Part shown: in pieces, positions 1-9,400 of the stretch
Layout of the letters: each line of letters begins with the position of its first letter
How positions within the stretch are numbered: the first letter of the stretch is position 1
From: Rhizobium sp. 18055
GTDB taxonomy: Bacteria; Pseudomonadota; Alphaproteobacteria; Rhizobiales; Rhizobiaceae
Direction: 5' to 3'
DNA: 64,000 bases
Assembly: GCF_902706285.1 (NCBI RefSeq)
Contig: NZ_CACSKD010000012.1
Span: forward strand, 1-64,000
Translations under genes and position numbers: made by a program
Notes under the pieces: generated by a model
The model's database searches: none
The model's input: the letters and a program-made list of their open reading frames with translations, nothing else
Told to the model about the DNA's origin: nothing

Positions 1-48
1 CTTCGCCTTGAAAGCCGGGCTATGGTTCCGGCGCGGTCGTCTCGTCAT
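1..48 (-). mobile_element. IS3-family transposase OrfA, N-terminal 16 codons (runs off left edge)
   Basis: Reading leftward from an ATG at 48, the strand encodes MTRRPRRNHSPAFKAK and leaves the window in frame. This basic opening is the typical start of IS3-family OrfA proteins, the helix-turn-helix subunit that precedes the DDE subunit. The ATG is preceded by a good Shine-Dalgarno (AGGAGATACC). The stop of the upstream same-strand gene is only 22 bp away, so the IS end must lie inside or next to that gene. The rest of the element is outside the window. Family recognition rests on these 16 residues alone. Confidence 0.75.
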
Positions 49-69
49 GGTATCTCCTGTTCCCGGCAT

Positions 70-465
70 CTAAGCCGAAGTCAGGCAGAAATTCCACTTA
101 TCCCCAATGTGCAGATTTCCCGAGCCACTTCTACCGCGTTCCGCGAAGATGTCTTTGACCACTTCGACGGCGAAGAAGGCGTTTCCCCAGCCGCAATAGA
201 AAGCCAAGTGCGTGATGATCTCGGAGATTTCGGGTGGCGTAACGCCGCTGTCCAGGGCCTTGGTGAAGTAGTGTTGCATGCCAATCGTCTGGTTGCGGGC
301 AACCAGTGCAGCAATCGTCACCACGGCGCGGTCCCGTGGCGAAAGGTCCGGCCGGCTCCAGAGTTCACTGACGATTGTGGTCTTGGTGAAATTTTCCAGC
401 GCTGGAGAAACACTGGCCACATCGTCAAGGGTCAAAGCTGTGCGAGGAGAGTTTGAGGTCGTCAT
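70..465 (-). pseudogene. Carboxymuconolactone decarboxylase (CMD)-family protein, probably truncated by an IS
   Basis: The 131-residue frame has one CMD/AhpD-like helical domain at about residues 30-112, with the recognisable stretches DRAVVTIAALVARNQ and EISEIITHLAFYCGW. Relatives that open this way are, from family knowledge, usually two-domain proteins of about 250 residues. Here homology stops near ERG (about residue 112), and the last residues (NLHIGDKWNFCLTSA) look unrelated. They end 22 bp before the start of an IS3-type OrfA on the same strand. I infer that an insertion removed the second domain and that the tail is IS-encoded. It is the last gene of a minus-strand set with the flavodoxin, DUF2255 and MFS genes. 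CMD-fold proteins usually act on reactive carbonyl or peroxide substrates; no CxxC redox pair is visible. Confidence 0.7.
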
Positions 466-539
466 GACACATCCAATCTGATTGTTGTTCGATGAAAGGT
501 CGGCACGCCAGATACCGAGGCCCGCGTGCTGCAGCCGTG

Positions 540-1121
540 TTAGTGCTTGAAACGAAGCGCGACTTCCGCGACACGCTGGCCAAGGTGGGCGGCGGTCCGA
601 AGGTCGCTATCGCCCGGCGTGACGTCAGGCGCCTGATCGTTGTTGGACTGCGCCATCGCGCCGAGCCAGCTTCCGTGGCGATTGAGGTCTTCGAGGCTGC
701 CCGTACTGCTGCTGTTGCCTGGCATCAGGTCGAGGCCGACCCAGATCATTCCGTGCTGGGCGGCGAACAGCGACATGGAGATCAACGAATTCAGCTTGTC
801 GCCGTGCTGCGCGCCGGAGTTGGTGAAGCCGGCACTCAGCTTGTTGCGCCACTTCTGCTCGAACCATGCAATCTTGGTCGAGTCCTCCATGAACTGCTTG
901 AAGCGGGCGCTGATCATGCCGTTATAGGTTGGCGACCCGAAGATGATGGCGTCGCTGGCTTCGAGCTTCTCCCATGAGACTGTGCCAGCCGCGACAGAGA
1001 CCAGATTCACTTCGATATCCGGCACCTTGGCTGCGCCGTCGGCGATGGCCTGAGCCTGTTTGGCCGTGTGCCCGTAGCCGCTGTCATAGACGATTGAAAT
1101 CAGCATTCTTGTGTCTTCCAT
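540..1121 (-). CDS. WrbA-like flavodoxin/NAD(P)H:quinone oxidoreductase family protein
   Basis: A 193-residue flavodoxin-fold protein. The FMN phosphate loop is at residues 10-20 (YDSGYGHTAKQA), and the isoalloxazine-contacting stretch FGSPTYNGMISARFKQFMED at about 61-80 matches the WrbA/NQO signature. A second FMN loop lies around FTNSGAQHGDK. The likely role is two-electron reduction of quinones or flavin-dependent detoxification in the cytoplasm. It is 43 bp downstream of the DUF2255 gene and 74 bp upstream of the CMD gene on the same strand, which suggests one redox/xenobiotic transcription unit controlled by the divergent LysR gene. The family call is secure; the substrate is unknown. 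Confidence 0.85.
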   Translation of the reverse strand: MEDTRMLISIVYDSGYGHTAKQAQAIADGAAKVPDIEVNLVSVAAGTVSWEKLEASDAIIFGSPTYNGMISARFKQFMEDSTKIAWFEQKWRNKLSAGFTNSGAQHGDKLNSLISMSLFAAQHGMIWVGLDLMPGNSSSTGSLEDLNRHGSWLGAMAQSNNDQAPDVTPGDSDLRTAAHLGQRVAEVALRFKH

Positions 1122-1164
1122 TGGCGCCGCCGATCATCGCGATGCCGCCTGAGTTTTGTTATGA

Positions 1165-1557
1165 TCAGTCTTTGATCGTGAAAGGCGCGATCCGGACGGT
1201 GGCGGCGCGGGCTCGTGGGCTGATCATCGAGCCGAGATACGAACTGTTGCCGTACTTGGCCCGGTAAGCCTCATCGATGGCCTCATCGATGGCCTCATTG
1301 ACGGCTCCATCGACAGGCTCGAAGCCAACGTCAATGGTCATGCCTGCAGCGATAATACGCCCGGCCTTCTGCTTGATCGCGGCCTGATACCAGCGAGACC
1401 TCTGGCCATTGTACGCTCGGACATAGAGCACATCCTCGACGACAACCGACCAAATCCAGGTCGGCGTTCCGTAGGTAGTGCCGTCGTCCCGAAGTGGAGA
1501 GATATGCAGATCGTCAGTCGTGGCGATCCGGGCGAGTTCGGCTTCCAACCATTCCAT
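1165..1557 (-). CDS. DUF2255 family protein
   Basis: About 130 residues beginning MEWLEAELARIATTDDLHIS. It matches DUF2255 proteins through the TYGTPTWIWSVVVEDVLYVRAYNGQRSRWYQAA-type core (residues about 29-62) and a C-terminal helical AIDEAYRAKYG. The frame stays open far upstream, but that part overlaps the MFS gene antisense-frame-wise. The ATG at 1557, 2 bp after the MFS stop, is the natural coupled start. A short in-frame duplication (GCCTCATCGATG twice near 1268-1292 on the plus strand) gives NEAIDEAIDEA. DUF2255 proteins often sit beside oxidoreductases, but their biochemistry is not known to me. Confidence 0.8.
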   Translation of the reverse strand: MEWLEAELARIATTDDLHISPLRDDGTTYGTPTWIWSVVVEDVLYVRAYNGQRSRWYQAAIKQKAGRIIAAGMTIDVGFEPVDGAVNEAIDEAIDEAYRAKYGNSSYLGSMISPRARAATVRIAPFTIKD

Positions 1558-1559
1558 GG

Positions 1560-2789
1560 CTATGCCCTTTCCTGATTTGTTGCGTCCGGCCGACCGCGCA
1601 GCAGCACGATGGCGACGATGCCCGAGCAGGCGACGAAAACGGTGCTGGTCAGATAGACGCTGGCCAGCCCAACACTTCCGCCGACGAGACCCAGAAGGGG
1701 GGCCGCCACGGCAAGCGCCAGGTCGAGGCATACGGTGTAGGCACCCATGGCGAGGCTTCGGCTCTGCGGAGGCGATTGACGGACCGCCGTGACGCCGAAG
1801 GACGGGTGGATGAGGGAATAGCCAAATCCGGTGAGAGCCACGCCAATGAAGGCGATTTCGGGTCGCGGTGCCAGCCAAACGAGAGCCTGCCCTGTAGCCT
1901 CGACTGTGATACAGATCAGCGCGAGCCTGCTTGGGTTGACCTTGTCGGTCAGGTGACCGAATAGCACGCGGGACAGCATGAAGGCTCCGGAATAGAAGGT
2001 GAAGACCAGCCAGATCGGTCCCCAGCCTCGCTCGGCGAACAGGAGCGAAATGAATGCGTTGACCGCGGCGAACCCGACGCTGGCCAGAGCAAGGCCGATG
2101 CCCGGAAGCCAGACGGCACCCATCACCTCGATGAAGGACGACCGCGTCTGTGGCGCAGGAGCCGAGAACTGCATGGGCACAATCAGCAGCAGGCTGGCCA
2201 GCGGCAGCAACAATGTGCCAAGCCCGATCGCGACGAAGCCGAAATGGGCGTAGAGTTCCGCACCGATCGGAGCCGCGATGGCGAAGGCTCCGTACATCGC
2301 GATGCCGATCCAGGACATGATCCTGCCTGTGCTCTTCGGCCCGAGGATCATCAGGCTCCAACTGAAGCAGCCGGTGATGATGAAACCTTCCGCCCCGCCG
2401 AGGATCGCCCGGCCGAGCAACAGCAGGCCTACCGCGACGGACGGTGTGCCAACGAACGGCATTGAAGCCAGGTAAAACACACCCGCCAGGATCGCAGCCA
2501 ACAGTCCCGCCACCATGGCAGGCTTGCCGCCACGGCTGTCGGCGAAATTACCGGACCAGACGCGCGAGATCAGCGCCGCAGCAAATTGGCTGCCGGTCAC
2601 GAAGCCCACGACAAGGGCGCTCATTCCAAGGCCATTGTGGACGAAGAGCGGCAGGACTGGCATGGCCAGCCCTGTGACGAAGAAGGCAACGAAGACGCCG
2701 AACATGATCAACAGCACAGACCTGAAGTCGCTGCTTGAGGTCCGAAGCGGCCCGGTCTCGGGAGCGACACTGGGCGATAGCGTACTCAT
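1560..2789 (-). CDS. MFS transporter (12-TM drug/sugar efflux type)
   Basis: A 409-residue major facilitator with about twelve hydrophobic segments. An MFS motif-A-like loop follows TM2 (SRVWSGNFADSRGGKP, about residues 94-109), and a weaker copy (SRVLFGHLTDKVNPSR) opens the second half, as expected for a 6+6 duplication. It resembles the AraJ/YfcJ-type exporter group, so small-molecule export across the inner membrane is likely. It is the first gene of the minus-strand set and is coupled to the DUF2255 gene 2 bp downstream. Its promoter should lie in the 179-bp divergent region shared with the LysR gene. Substrate unknown. Confidence 0.87.
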   Translation of the reverse strand: MSTLSPSVAPETGPLRTSSSDFRSVLLIMFGVFVAFFVTGLAMPVLPLFVHNGLGMSALVVGFVTGSQFAAALISRVWSGNFADSRGGKPAMVAGLLAAILAGVFYLASMPFVGTPSVAVGLLLLGRAILGGAEGFIITGCFSWSLMILGPKSTGRIMSWIGIAMYGAFAIAAPIGAELYAHFGFVAIGLGTLLLPLASLLLIVPMQFSAPAPQTRSSFIEVMGAVWLPGIGLALASVGFAAVNAFISLLFAERGWGPIWLVFTFYSGAFMLSRVLFGHLTDKVNPSRLALICITVEATGQALVWLAPRPEIAFIGVALTGFGYSLIHPSFGVTAVRQSPPQSRSLAMGAYTVCLDLALAVAAPLLGLVGGSVGLASVYLTSTVFVACSGIVAIVLLRGRPDATNQERA

Positions 2790-2968
2790 GGAACCGACGG
2801 ACCAAGGGCAGCTCCGGTATCGCTTCGTGTTTCCATTGCACCGTGCCTGAACTTCATGGCCATCTCCATGGGCAACAAAAAGCTGTCGCCTATACGGAGA
2901 ATATAGTCCGTTCCATTTATCTCGATTAGACGCTAATGTGAGATTGAACTTATATCGGAGATCAATGA
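2790..2968. promoter_or_regulatory. Divergent LysR/MFS promoter region with a candidate LTTR operator
   Basis: The 179-bp intergene separates the MFS set from the LysR gene. At 2925-2937 it holds a perfect dyad ATTAG-ACG-CTAAT, nested in an outer ATCTC (2919-2923) / GAGAT (2940-2944) pair. Its T-N11-A spacing is the classical LysR-type operator form, and it lies 25-50 bp before the LysR start, as expected for autoregulation. That LysR binds here is inference. Confidence 0.5.
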
Positions 2969-3886
2969 ATGAAGCGGGAAGAACTCGGTGACCTCATGGC
3001 CTTCCTGGCTGTTGCCGAAGAGAAAAGCTTCACCAAGGCGGCGGCCCGCCTGGGAACATCGCAGTCATCACTGAGTCTGATCATCAAGCGCCTGGAAGAG
3101 CGGCTTGGCCTCCGCCTGCTGACGCGCACGACGCGAAGTCTTGCTCCGACTGCCGCCGGGGAGCAACTGCTTTCCACCCTCAGCCCCGCACTTGGCAACA
3201 TCGAGGCACAACTGTCGGCGCTCAGCGAATTCCGGGACAAACCTGCCGGAAGCTTCCGGATCACGGCCGGGGAACATGCGATCGAAACCCTGCTCTGGCC
3301 GAAGCTTTCGACGTTCCTTCGCGACTATCCTGATATCAAGGTCGAACTGGTCGCGGACTCCGCCATGACCGACATCGTCGCCGACCGCTTCGACGCCGGG
3401 GTCCGGCTGGGCGATCAGGTCGAGAAGGATATGATCGCCGTCCGCATCGGGCCGCTGGCCCGGATGATCGTCGTGGCAGCGCCATCCTGTTTCAAAGAGA
3501 TGCCCCCGCCGGCAACCCCGCAGGAGCTGACGGCCCACCGCTGCATCAACATCCGTCTTCCGAGCTATGGCGGTTTCTACGCCTGGGAATTCGAACGCGA
3601 TGGACAGGAAGTGCGCGTGAGGGTCGATGGTCAGGTAGCATTCAACGGCGTGCCGCAATTGATCCAGGCCGCGCTCGACGGTTATGGATTGGCCTTCGTC
3701 CACGAAGACGTCGTTCGAAAATACATTGACGATGGCCGTTTGATCCGCGTCCTCGACGACTGGTCACAGCCCTTTCCCGGCTATCACCTCTACTATCCGT
3801 CGCGGAGACATCCTTCCCCGGCGTTCACGATGCTGGTGGAAGCCTTGAAGGCTGACCATCCCCTGAAGCAGAAAGACCAAGGCTAA
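2969..3886 (+). CDS. LysR-family transcriptional regulator
   Basis: A 305-residue LTTR. The winged HTH is at residues 5-62 (FLAVAEEKSFTKAAARLGTS...SLSLIIKRLEERLG...LLTRTTR) and the periplasmic-binding-like effector domain covers about 92-295. The start ATG follows GGAGATCAATGA, a weak ribosome site. The gene is divergent from the MFS-DUF2255-flavodoxin-CMD set and shares a dyad-containing promoter with it. The simplest reading is a local activator of that set in response to a small, perhaps aromatic or quinone, effector. The effector cannot be deduced. Confidence 0.88.
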   Translation: MKREELGDLMAFLAVAEEKSFTKAAARLGTSQSSLSLIIKRLEERLGLRLLTRTTRSLAPTAAGEQLLSTLSPALGNIEAQLSALSEFRDKPAGSFRITAGEHAIETLLWPKLSTFLRDYPDIKVELVADSAMTDIVADRFDAGVRLGDQVEKDMIAVRIGPLARMIVVAAPSCFKEMPPPATPQELTAHRCINIRLPSYGGFYAWEFERDGQEVRVRVDGQVAFNGVPQLIQAALDGYGLAFVHEDVVRKYIDDGRLIRVLDDWSQPFPGYHLYYPSRRHPSPAFTMLVEALKADHPLKQKDQG

Positions 3887-4200
3887 CGGTCTGCACCCTC
3901 CATGGAGAAACTCCCGTTGCTCGTCCGAGAAATGCGATCACAGATCAGGGCGGATGGGACAACGTGGGAGCGGAGCACCGGTTACGGAAATGCTCGTTCA
4001 ATACAATCAGAAATGTCAGCCGGTGATCGCCTGGGTAAACCAACAGTATTTCGAGGCCGCGGTGGCGAATAGAAGCATTCGCCAAGACGTCCGACCTACG
4101 TCAAATGTAACAATTCGCCGTTTTGAGAATTTTCTGTTTTAATTATGAACTTCAGTTGCTACCTTAGGTTTATTGTCGTTGACTTGACGGTTCATAAACA
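3887..4200. other. Intergenic region before the Wadjet operon (AT-rich, promoter likely)
   Basis: The 314 bp turn AT-rich from about 4090. The last 60 bp before jetA contain TTGACTTGACGG just upstream of the start, with no convincing Shine-Dalgarno. A 62-codon plus-strand frame (3954-4142) has no recognisable features and I do not call it. The base-composition change supports this as the left edge of an acquired block. Confidence 0.4.
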
Positions 4201-5733
4201 ATGTCATTGTTTAGATATCTTAGTGATGATGCGTTTCTCGTATTTTCTCGAAAGCATCGCTACCTCTATGAGGCCGCGTTGCTTGAAGTCTATGACCGCT
4301 TTTTCTCGAGCGGGGCGGTCTTCCCCACACCTCAGGAACTGATTCACGCGATTTACGACGTGATTGCCCGTCGGCCGGAACTGCTTCTTGATGCGGATGA
4401 TCCAGCCGAAGGGTTGCCGGAAGTGGTCTCGAAGGGGCGCCGCCGGCTGAAGTTTGCAGGTCATGGCGACGAGGCTGGAGACAGGGCGCTGAAGGCTGCA
4501 CAGCAGGTCTATCAGGGCCTGGTGCGCACAGGCTGGCTTGAGGAGGAAGAGTACGGTCTGAAGGTGACGACCGATATGCCAATGGGCGCGCTTCTGGTGG
4601 TTCAACGGCTTTCAAGCCTGAAGTCGGACGTGTCGCAGCGGTTCGGTGGGCTGGTCGTCCACATCAAGGCGAGCCTTGAGCTGGTCGAGAAACTGTCGTC
4701 GGAAAACCGCGATAAGCCGCGGTCAAACGCCGCGCATGTGCTTCGCGAGGCGCGGGTTCAGGCGGGGCAGTTCGTCAAGACGCTGCGGGCTATCCTGTCG
4801 GATCTCCGCCGCATCCGCAAATCCCTGATGGAGTCGGAAGATATTCGCCAGAAGATGGACACCTATTTCGAAGAGTTCATCGGCGAACTCATCCTGAAGG
4901 ATTTCCAGGCGATCCTGACCTTCAACCATCCCTATCGTTTCCGCGATCAGATCGTGGGCACGGCTCGGCGCATTTCCTATTCTGCCGACCTCGTTCCGAT
5001 CATTGCGGAGGGCTATCTGGAAATCGGTATCGCAAAGGATATCCAACAGGCCCGCGAAGAGGCGGTCAGCGACCTTCTTTCCATCGAGACGACGTTTGAT
5101 ACGGTCGGTGAGATGTTCGAGCGTATCGCCCAGTTTCGCCGCGCACTTGAGACGCGGTTGCGGAACACGGTCAAATACGCCGAGCAGGGCGAGCGCGGAC
5201 TGTCGTCCCGCGCGCGAGGCCTTGTCGGACGCCTGGAAGCCTTGTTGGCCGCCAATCCCGGTCAATATGCGGAACCGACAGTCCCTGCCGCGGTAGAGCG
5301 GGTTTTTATACCCTGGTCGCAAGGTCAGCTTGCGCCGCAACGGCAAGCCAGGTTGCCGATTGCAGCGAGGCCTCTCGCCCAGCGTCCATACGATCCGGTC
5401 TACGCCTTCCGAAAGCGCATGCGCGCCGATTACCTCGATCGCATCTCGCCCTCGCCTGAGCGGGTCCGCCAGTTTCTGGCCCGAACCGTCGCCTCCCACC
5501 ACACGGTGGAGGCCCGGTTTATCACGATCGGGAGTGTCGATGATTTCCTTGCCTTCGACGCGGTACGACGGTATGCGCTGACACGGGAAATACCGAGCCC
5601 CATCTCCACTCAGTTCGCACTGGAATACCTGCCGAACAGCGAACCGCATGATTGCGAATGGCTCCGTTGCAGCAATTTCTCCATCCGCCATATCGGCGTC
5701 CCGTCACACAGGGAGGCTCGGCATGCTGAGTGA
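4201..5733 (+). CDS. jetA: Wadjet anti-plasmid system subunit JetA (kleisin-like)
   Basis: A 510-residue protein of the JetA/DUF5716 type, MukF-like in the Wadjet model. It opens MSLFRYLSDDAFLVFSRKHR, has winged-helix-like N-terminal segments (about 1-140), a long charged helical middle (about 140-330) and a C-terminal domain from about 385. In the family, JetA bridges the two heads of the SMC subunit JetC and recruits JetB; the complex extrudes DNA loops and directs cleavage of small circular DNA. It heads a four-gene block, and its last codons overlap jetB by 11 bp. The subtype (I-III) was not assigned. Identity is supported mainly by the complete JetBCD context behind it. Confidence 0.85.
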   Translation: MSLFRYLSDDAFLVFSRKHRYLYEAALLEVYDRFFSSGAVFPTPQELIHAIYDVIARRPELLLDADDPAEGLPEVVSKGRRRLKFAGHGDEAGDRALKAAQQVYQGLVRTGWLEEEEYGLKVTTDMPMGALLVVQRLSSLKSDVSQRFGGLVVHIKASLELVEKLSSENRDKPRSNAAHVLREARVQAGQFVKTLRAILSDLRRIRKSLMESEDIRQKMDTYFEEFIGELILKDFQAILTFNHPYRFRDQIVGTARRISYSADLVPIIAEGYLEIGIAKDIQQAREEAVSDLLSIETTFDTVGEMFERIAQFRRALETRLRNTVKYAEQGERGLSSRARGLVGRLEALLAANPGQYAEPTVPAAVERVFIPWSQGQLAPQRQARLPIAARPLAQRPYDPVYAFRKRMRADYLDRISPSPERVRQFLARTVASHHTVEARFITIGSVDDFLAFDAVRRYALTREIPSPISTQFALEYLPNSEPHDCEWLRCSNFSIRHIGVPSHREARHAE

Positions 5734-6403
5734 ATTCGAGCAGGTCGAGGCGAGCTTCGGTATCGAAAAAGCAGCGGATCTGAAAAAGGCATGCCGCTAT
5801 CTGTTGCGGCACCAGTTCGCCTATTCCGGCGACCGTGGTGTGGCAACGATCTACAATACTCTCACAGACAACCGTTTCCGGCGCATTGCCGACGATTTTT
5901 TCGACAGCATCGGTTACCGCGTCCAGAGAAACGCGGATGAGCAATGGGTCGGAATTCTGTTCGAGGATGACGATGTCGCGTCCGTTCCGAAAATGCGGAT
6001 CGATGAAACCATCGCCGTTCTGGTGCTTGGCAGCCATTGGCAGGAGGAAGCCGATGTTGGCAATCTGATCGACCGAGCGATTGCCGTCACGACCGTCAAT
6101 GTCCTCCACGATCGCTACAGGGATATGCTGCAAGGTGCAGCCAAGCCGATGCTCGCGGCATCGCGCTTCTTCGACCTGCTCAAGGATGTCGCGGCACGCA
6201 ATCTTATATGGATTGGCGATTTTGATCATGACGCGCAGGACCGCGAAATCGAAATTCGGCCGATGATCAAGTTCATTAGCGGCGCCGACGCCCTTGCCCG
6301 TCTGGAAACTTATGTGAAAAGCGAGGAGCAGCGCACGCGTGCACGCCCGGTTCCTGCCGCTGCCACGACCGATATAGCCGTCACCGGGGACAATATCACA
6401 TGA
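5723..6403 (+). CDS. jetB: Wadjet subunit JetB (MukE-like, DUF4194 type)
   Basis: The ATG at 5723 (MLSEFEQVEASFG) follows AGGGAGG and gives 226 residues; the frame is open a further 25 codons upstream inside jetA, which I reject as the start. The protein is a tandem winged-helix accessory subunit with the DUF4194-like core CRYLLRHQFAYSGDRG, then NRFRRIADDFFDSIGY and the DETIAVLVLGSHWQEE region. In the family it binds JetA as MukE binds MukF. Its stop overlaps the jetC start as ATGA, so translation is coupled. Confidence 0.87.
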   Translation: MLSEFEQVEASFGIEKAADLKKACRYLLRHQFAYSGDRGVATIYNTLTDNRFRRIADDFFDSIGYRVQRNADEQWVGILFEDDDVASVPKMRIDETIAVLVLGSHWQEEADVGNLIDRAIAVTTVNVLHDRYRDMLQGAAKPMLAASRFFDLLKDVAARNLIWIGDFDHDAQDREIEIRPMIKFISGADALARLETYVKSEEQRTRARPVPAAATTDIAVTGDNIT

Positions 6404-9400
6404 TGGAATTGCGACGACTGACATTGGTCAATTGGGACCTGTTCGACGTCGAAGACATCGAGGTTCGCGGCAATTTCGGGATCCTCGGGGAAAACCGATC
6501 CGGAAAATCCACAATCCTCGACATGGTGCAGGTGGTTCTGTCAGGTGCAAGCCGGCAATATCTCAAACTGAATGCCGTGGCTGGGGAAGGTGGCAAGGGG
6601 CGGACGGCGTCAAAACGCACAGTGCTGAGTTATTGCCTTGGAACGCTCGGCGATGGAGATGTCCGGCGGGCGGAAACCATCACCTATATTGCTCTCGGTT
6701 TCGAGGACAAGGACAACAAAAGACCTCCGGTAACGATCGGCCTGGCGATAGAGGCGCGCCAGACTGAGGCGTCAGAGACAATCCTTGGGCGTTTTGTCTG
6801 CATCGGCAAATTGCTGACGACCGCCGATTTCACCGAGACACGGGAAGAAGGCAGCTATGCCGCCTCTTGGGATGACGTCAAGGCGCGTACGATTGCCTCC
6901 GTTGGCCCAGCAAACTTCATCAACCATCGCGACAAGGCGATCGATTTCGTCCGCGAGTATATGCGGCGGCTCGTGCCGAGCATGCCCAATGCCGAACAGA
7001 GCGCCACGTCATTGCTGAAAGCCATCGTCAATGCGATGACGCTCAATCAGGGATACTCCGCCACGGAGTTCGTTCGTCGTTTCATCCTGGAGGAAAACCC
7101 GATCAAGATCGGTGAATTGCGCAGTTCCATTGAGACCTATCGCGGTGTCAGTGCCACAATTGTCACCTTGCGCGAGAAACTCGAGGCCCTCAAGGAAATC
7201 AGGATACAGGTGTTGGCCTTCGCGGACAGTCTACATCAAAAGGATCTGGCTAATTGGCTTGCCCGCCGCGCGCGTTGGCTGGCGTCGCGTGCGGAAAACC
7301 AGGCGATCAAGCAAGAGATTGCCGAAGCGAGGCGTTTTATCGATGCGGAAAGTGAAGACAGGGATATCGCACTCGAGGGTATCAAAGAGGCTAGGCAGGA
7401 GATCTCCCGCCTAACCAAGGCGATTGCGATCCACGCTGCCAAATCCGGCCGCGACCAATGGCTGGAAACTTTGAGAGGCGTCGCGGCGGAACATGACCGG
7501 CTGGCTAGGGATGTCGATAAGCGGCGCAGGGCGGCGGCCGATCTCGCCGACATAATTCATGGGTTCGATGAGGCGGCGATCGTTAAAGTCTATTGTACGC
7601 TGGCGGTGTTGCGCGACAGTGATCGGTCCGCGCTCAGGCGGGCAGAGCATGAGTTGAGAGTGAAAGCTGCCGATATCCTTGAAAAAGTCGAAAAACGCCG
7701 CCGAGCCGTCGCGGCGCAGATCGTCCCGCTGGAGAACGAGATTGCTGATCTCCACAAGGCATTGATGCAGGCGCATGAACCCGGATTTTCCACGTACCTC
7801 TCGCCGGACACGAGATCCCTGCTGCGAAAGCTCGAAAGTCAGGGCATGGATGCGCGCCCTTTGTGCGACTTGCTGGAAATCATCGATCCAGGCTGGACCA
7901 ATGCTGCGGAAGCCCTGCTTGGCCGCGACAGGGAAGCCGTGTTTGTCGAAAGACGTCATATCCAGGAAGCGACTGCGCTGTTTCGTGATGGGCGACGGGA
8001 TTTTCGAGGAGCGTCGCTCGTCAGCTTGAACAAGCTTGCCGAGTTTCGAGATCATCCGCAGGCGTCAACATTCCCAACCATCTTCAGGACGGAAGATCCG
8101 GACGCGGGTGCATTTTTGCAGCGGCGGTACGGCAATGTACGACTCGCGCTTACACTCGAGCACTTCAATCTGCCCGGCCGCGCGCTGATGCAGGACGGTC
8201 TTTACGATGACGGATTGGTCCGCAGTCACAGGTCGATCAATCCTCGCGAGCATAAGATCGGCAAGTCTGCACAAGCCGATCACCTGCGTAATCTGCAGGA
8301 AGAATTCGCCAGCAAGGGCACAATCCTGTCCGAACTGCACCGCGAGGATCGCCTCCTGGCGCGTGTCGTCGCAACGCTTGATGCCTCGTCGCGGCCGGAT
8401 GCCGACTGGCTGGCAGATATGCTCGACGGTATCGATGATTGCAGGATGCGGAAAACCGATGCTCAGATGAAGGTCGATGCCATCGACGCCGCCGGTGATG
8501 ATGGGCTTCGGGACCGGCTTCTGGGGCAGGAAGGCTTTCTTGGCCGCAAGGAAGCGGAATTGCGGGCGATCGAGGATCGCGTCGGGAAATATCGTGTCGA
8601 TGCGGAAGCGGGGGAGCGCAACCTCAAGGGCGGCGATGGTATGGAAGGTTCGGCCTCAAACCTGAAAGTGGCTCGAACCCTGTATCACGCGTTCCGCAAG
8701 CTTTACAATTATCCGGAAGGCTCCGCTGCCTATCGCGAAAAACTGGTTCTGCTGAGAAGCTCGCGATCTCCCGCTTCGGTCCTGAGCGGTCAGACGGCGC
8801 GTTTTGAAGCTGCTGCGCATCGTAAATTGGGTCATCAATCGACAGAAGAGGCCACGCGAGCGGCTGAGCGAAACCGTATCGCCGAGTTGGAAACCCGCCG
8901 CACGTTGCGGGAATATTTCAACAACGCGAAATTTGGCGTGAGCTCGCAGGTCGGCCCCGAAAGCCCGCTACTGACCGACATTAAGCCATGGATGGATCAA
9001 CTGATCGACGAAATCGAGAGCAATGAACTGCGGCGTTACGAAGACAGGGCGCGTGAAGCCTCGGAGCGCGCCTCTGTCCTGTTTCGCGGCGAGTTTGTCA
9101 ACGCTCTCAACACGCGCGTCTCAAAGATGGAGCGTGATATCGAGGCGCTTAACCGCAGCCTGAAGGGACATCCGTTTCACTACGAGATCTACTCTTTCCA
9201 TCGGTCTGCGGAGGCCGAATTCCTGCCGATCCTAAAAATCATCGAAATCAGCAGGATTTCCGACGACGCCCTCGATGCCCTGTTCAAGCCTGACATGCCC
9301 GACGATTTCCCGCACAAGGACACGATCAACGCGGTCGAGCAATTGCTGGAGGATCCAGACAAGGATGTCTCGGCATTCGAGGACTACAGAAATTTCTATA

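Noticed and set aside
3954..4142. 62-codon frame before jetA
   Set aside because: No ribosome site, no family, and it lies in the changing-composition promoter region.
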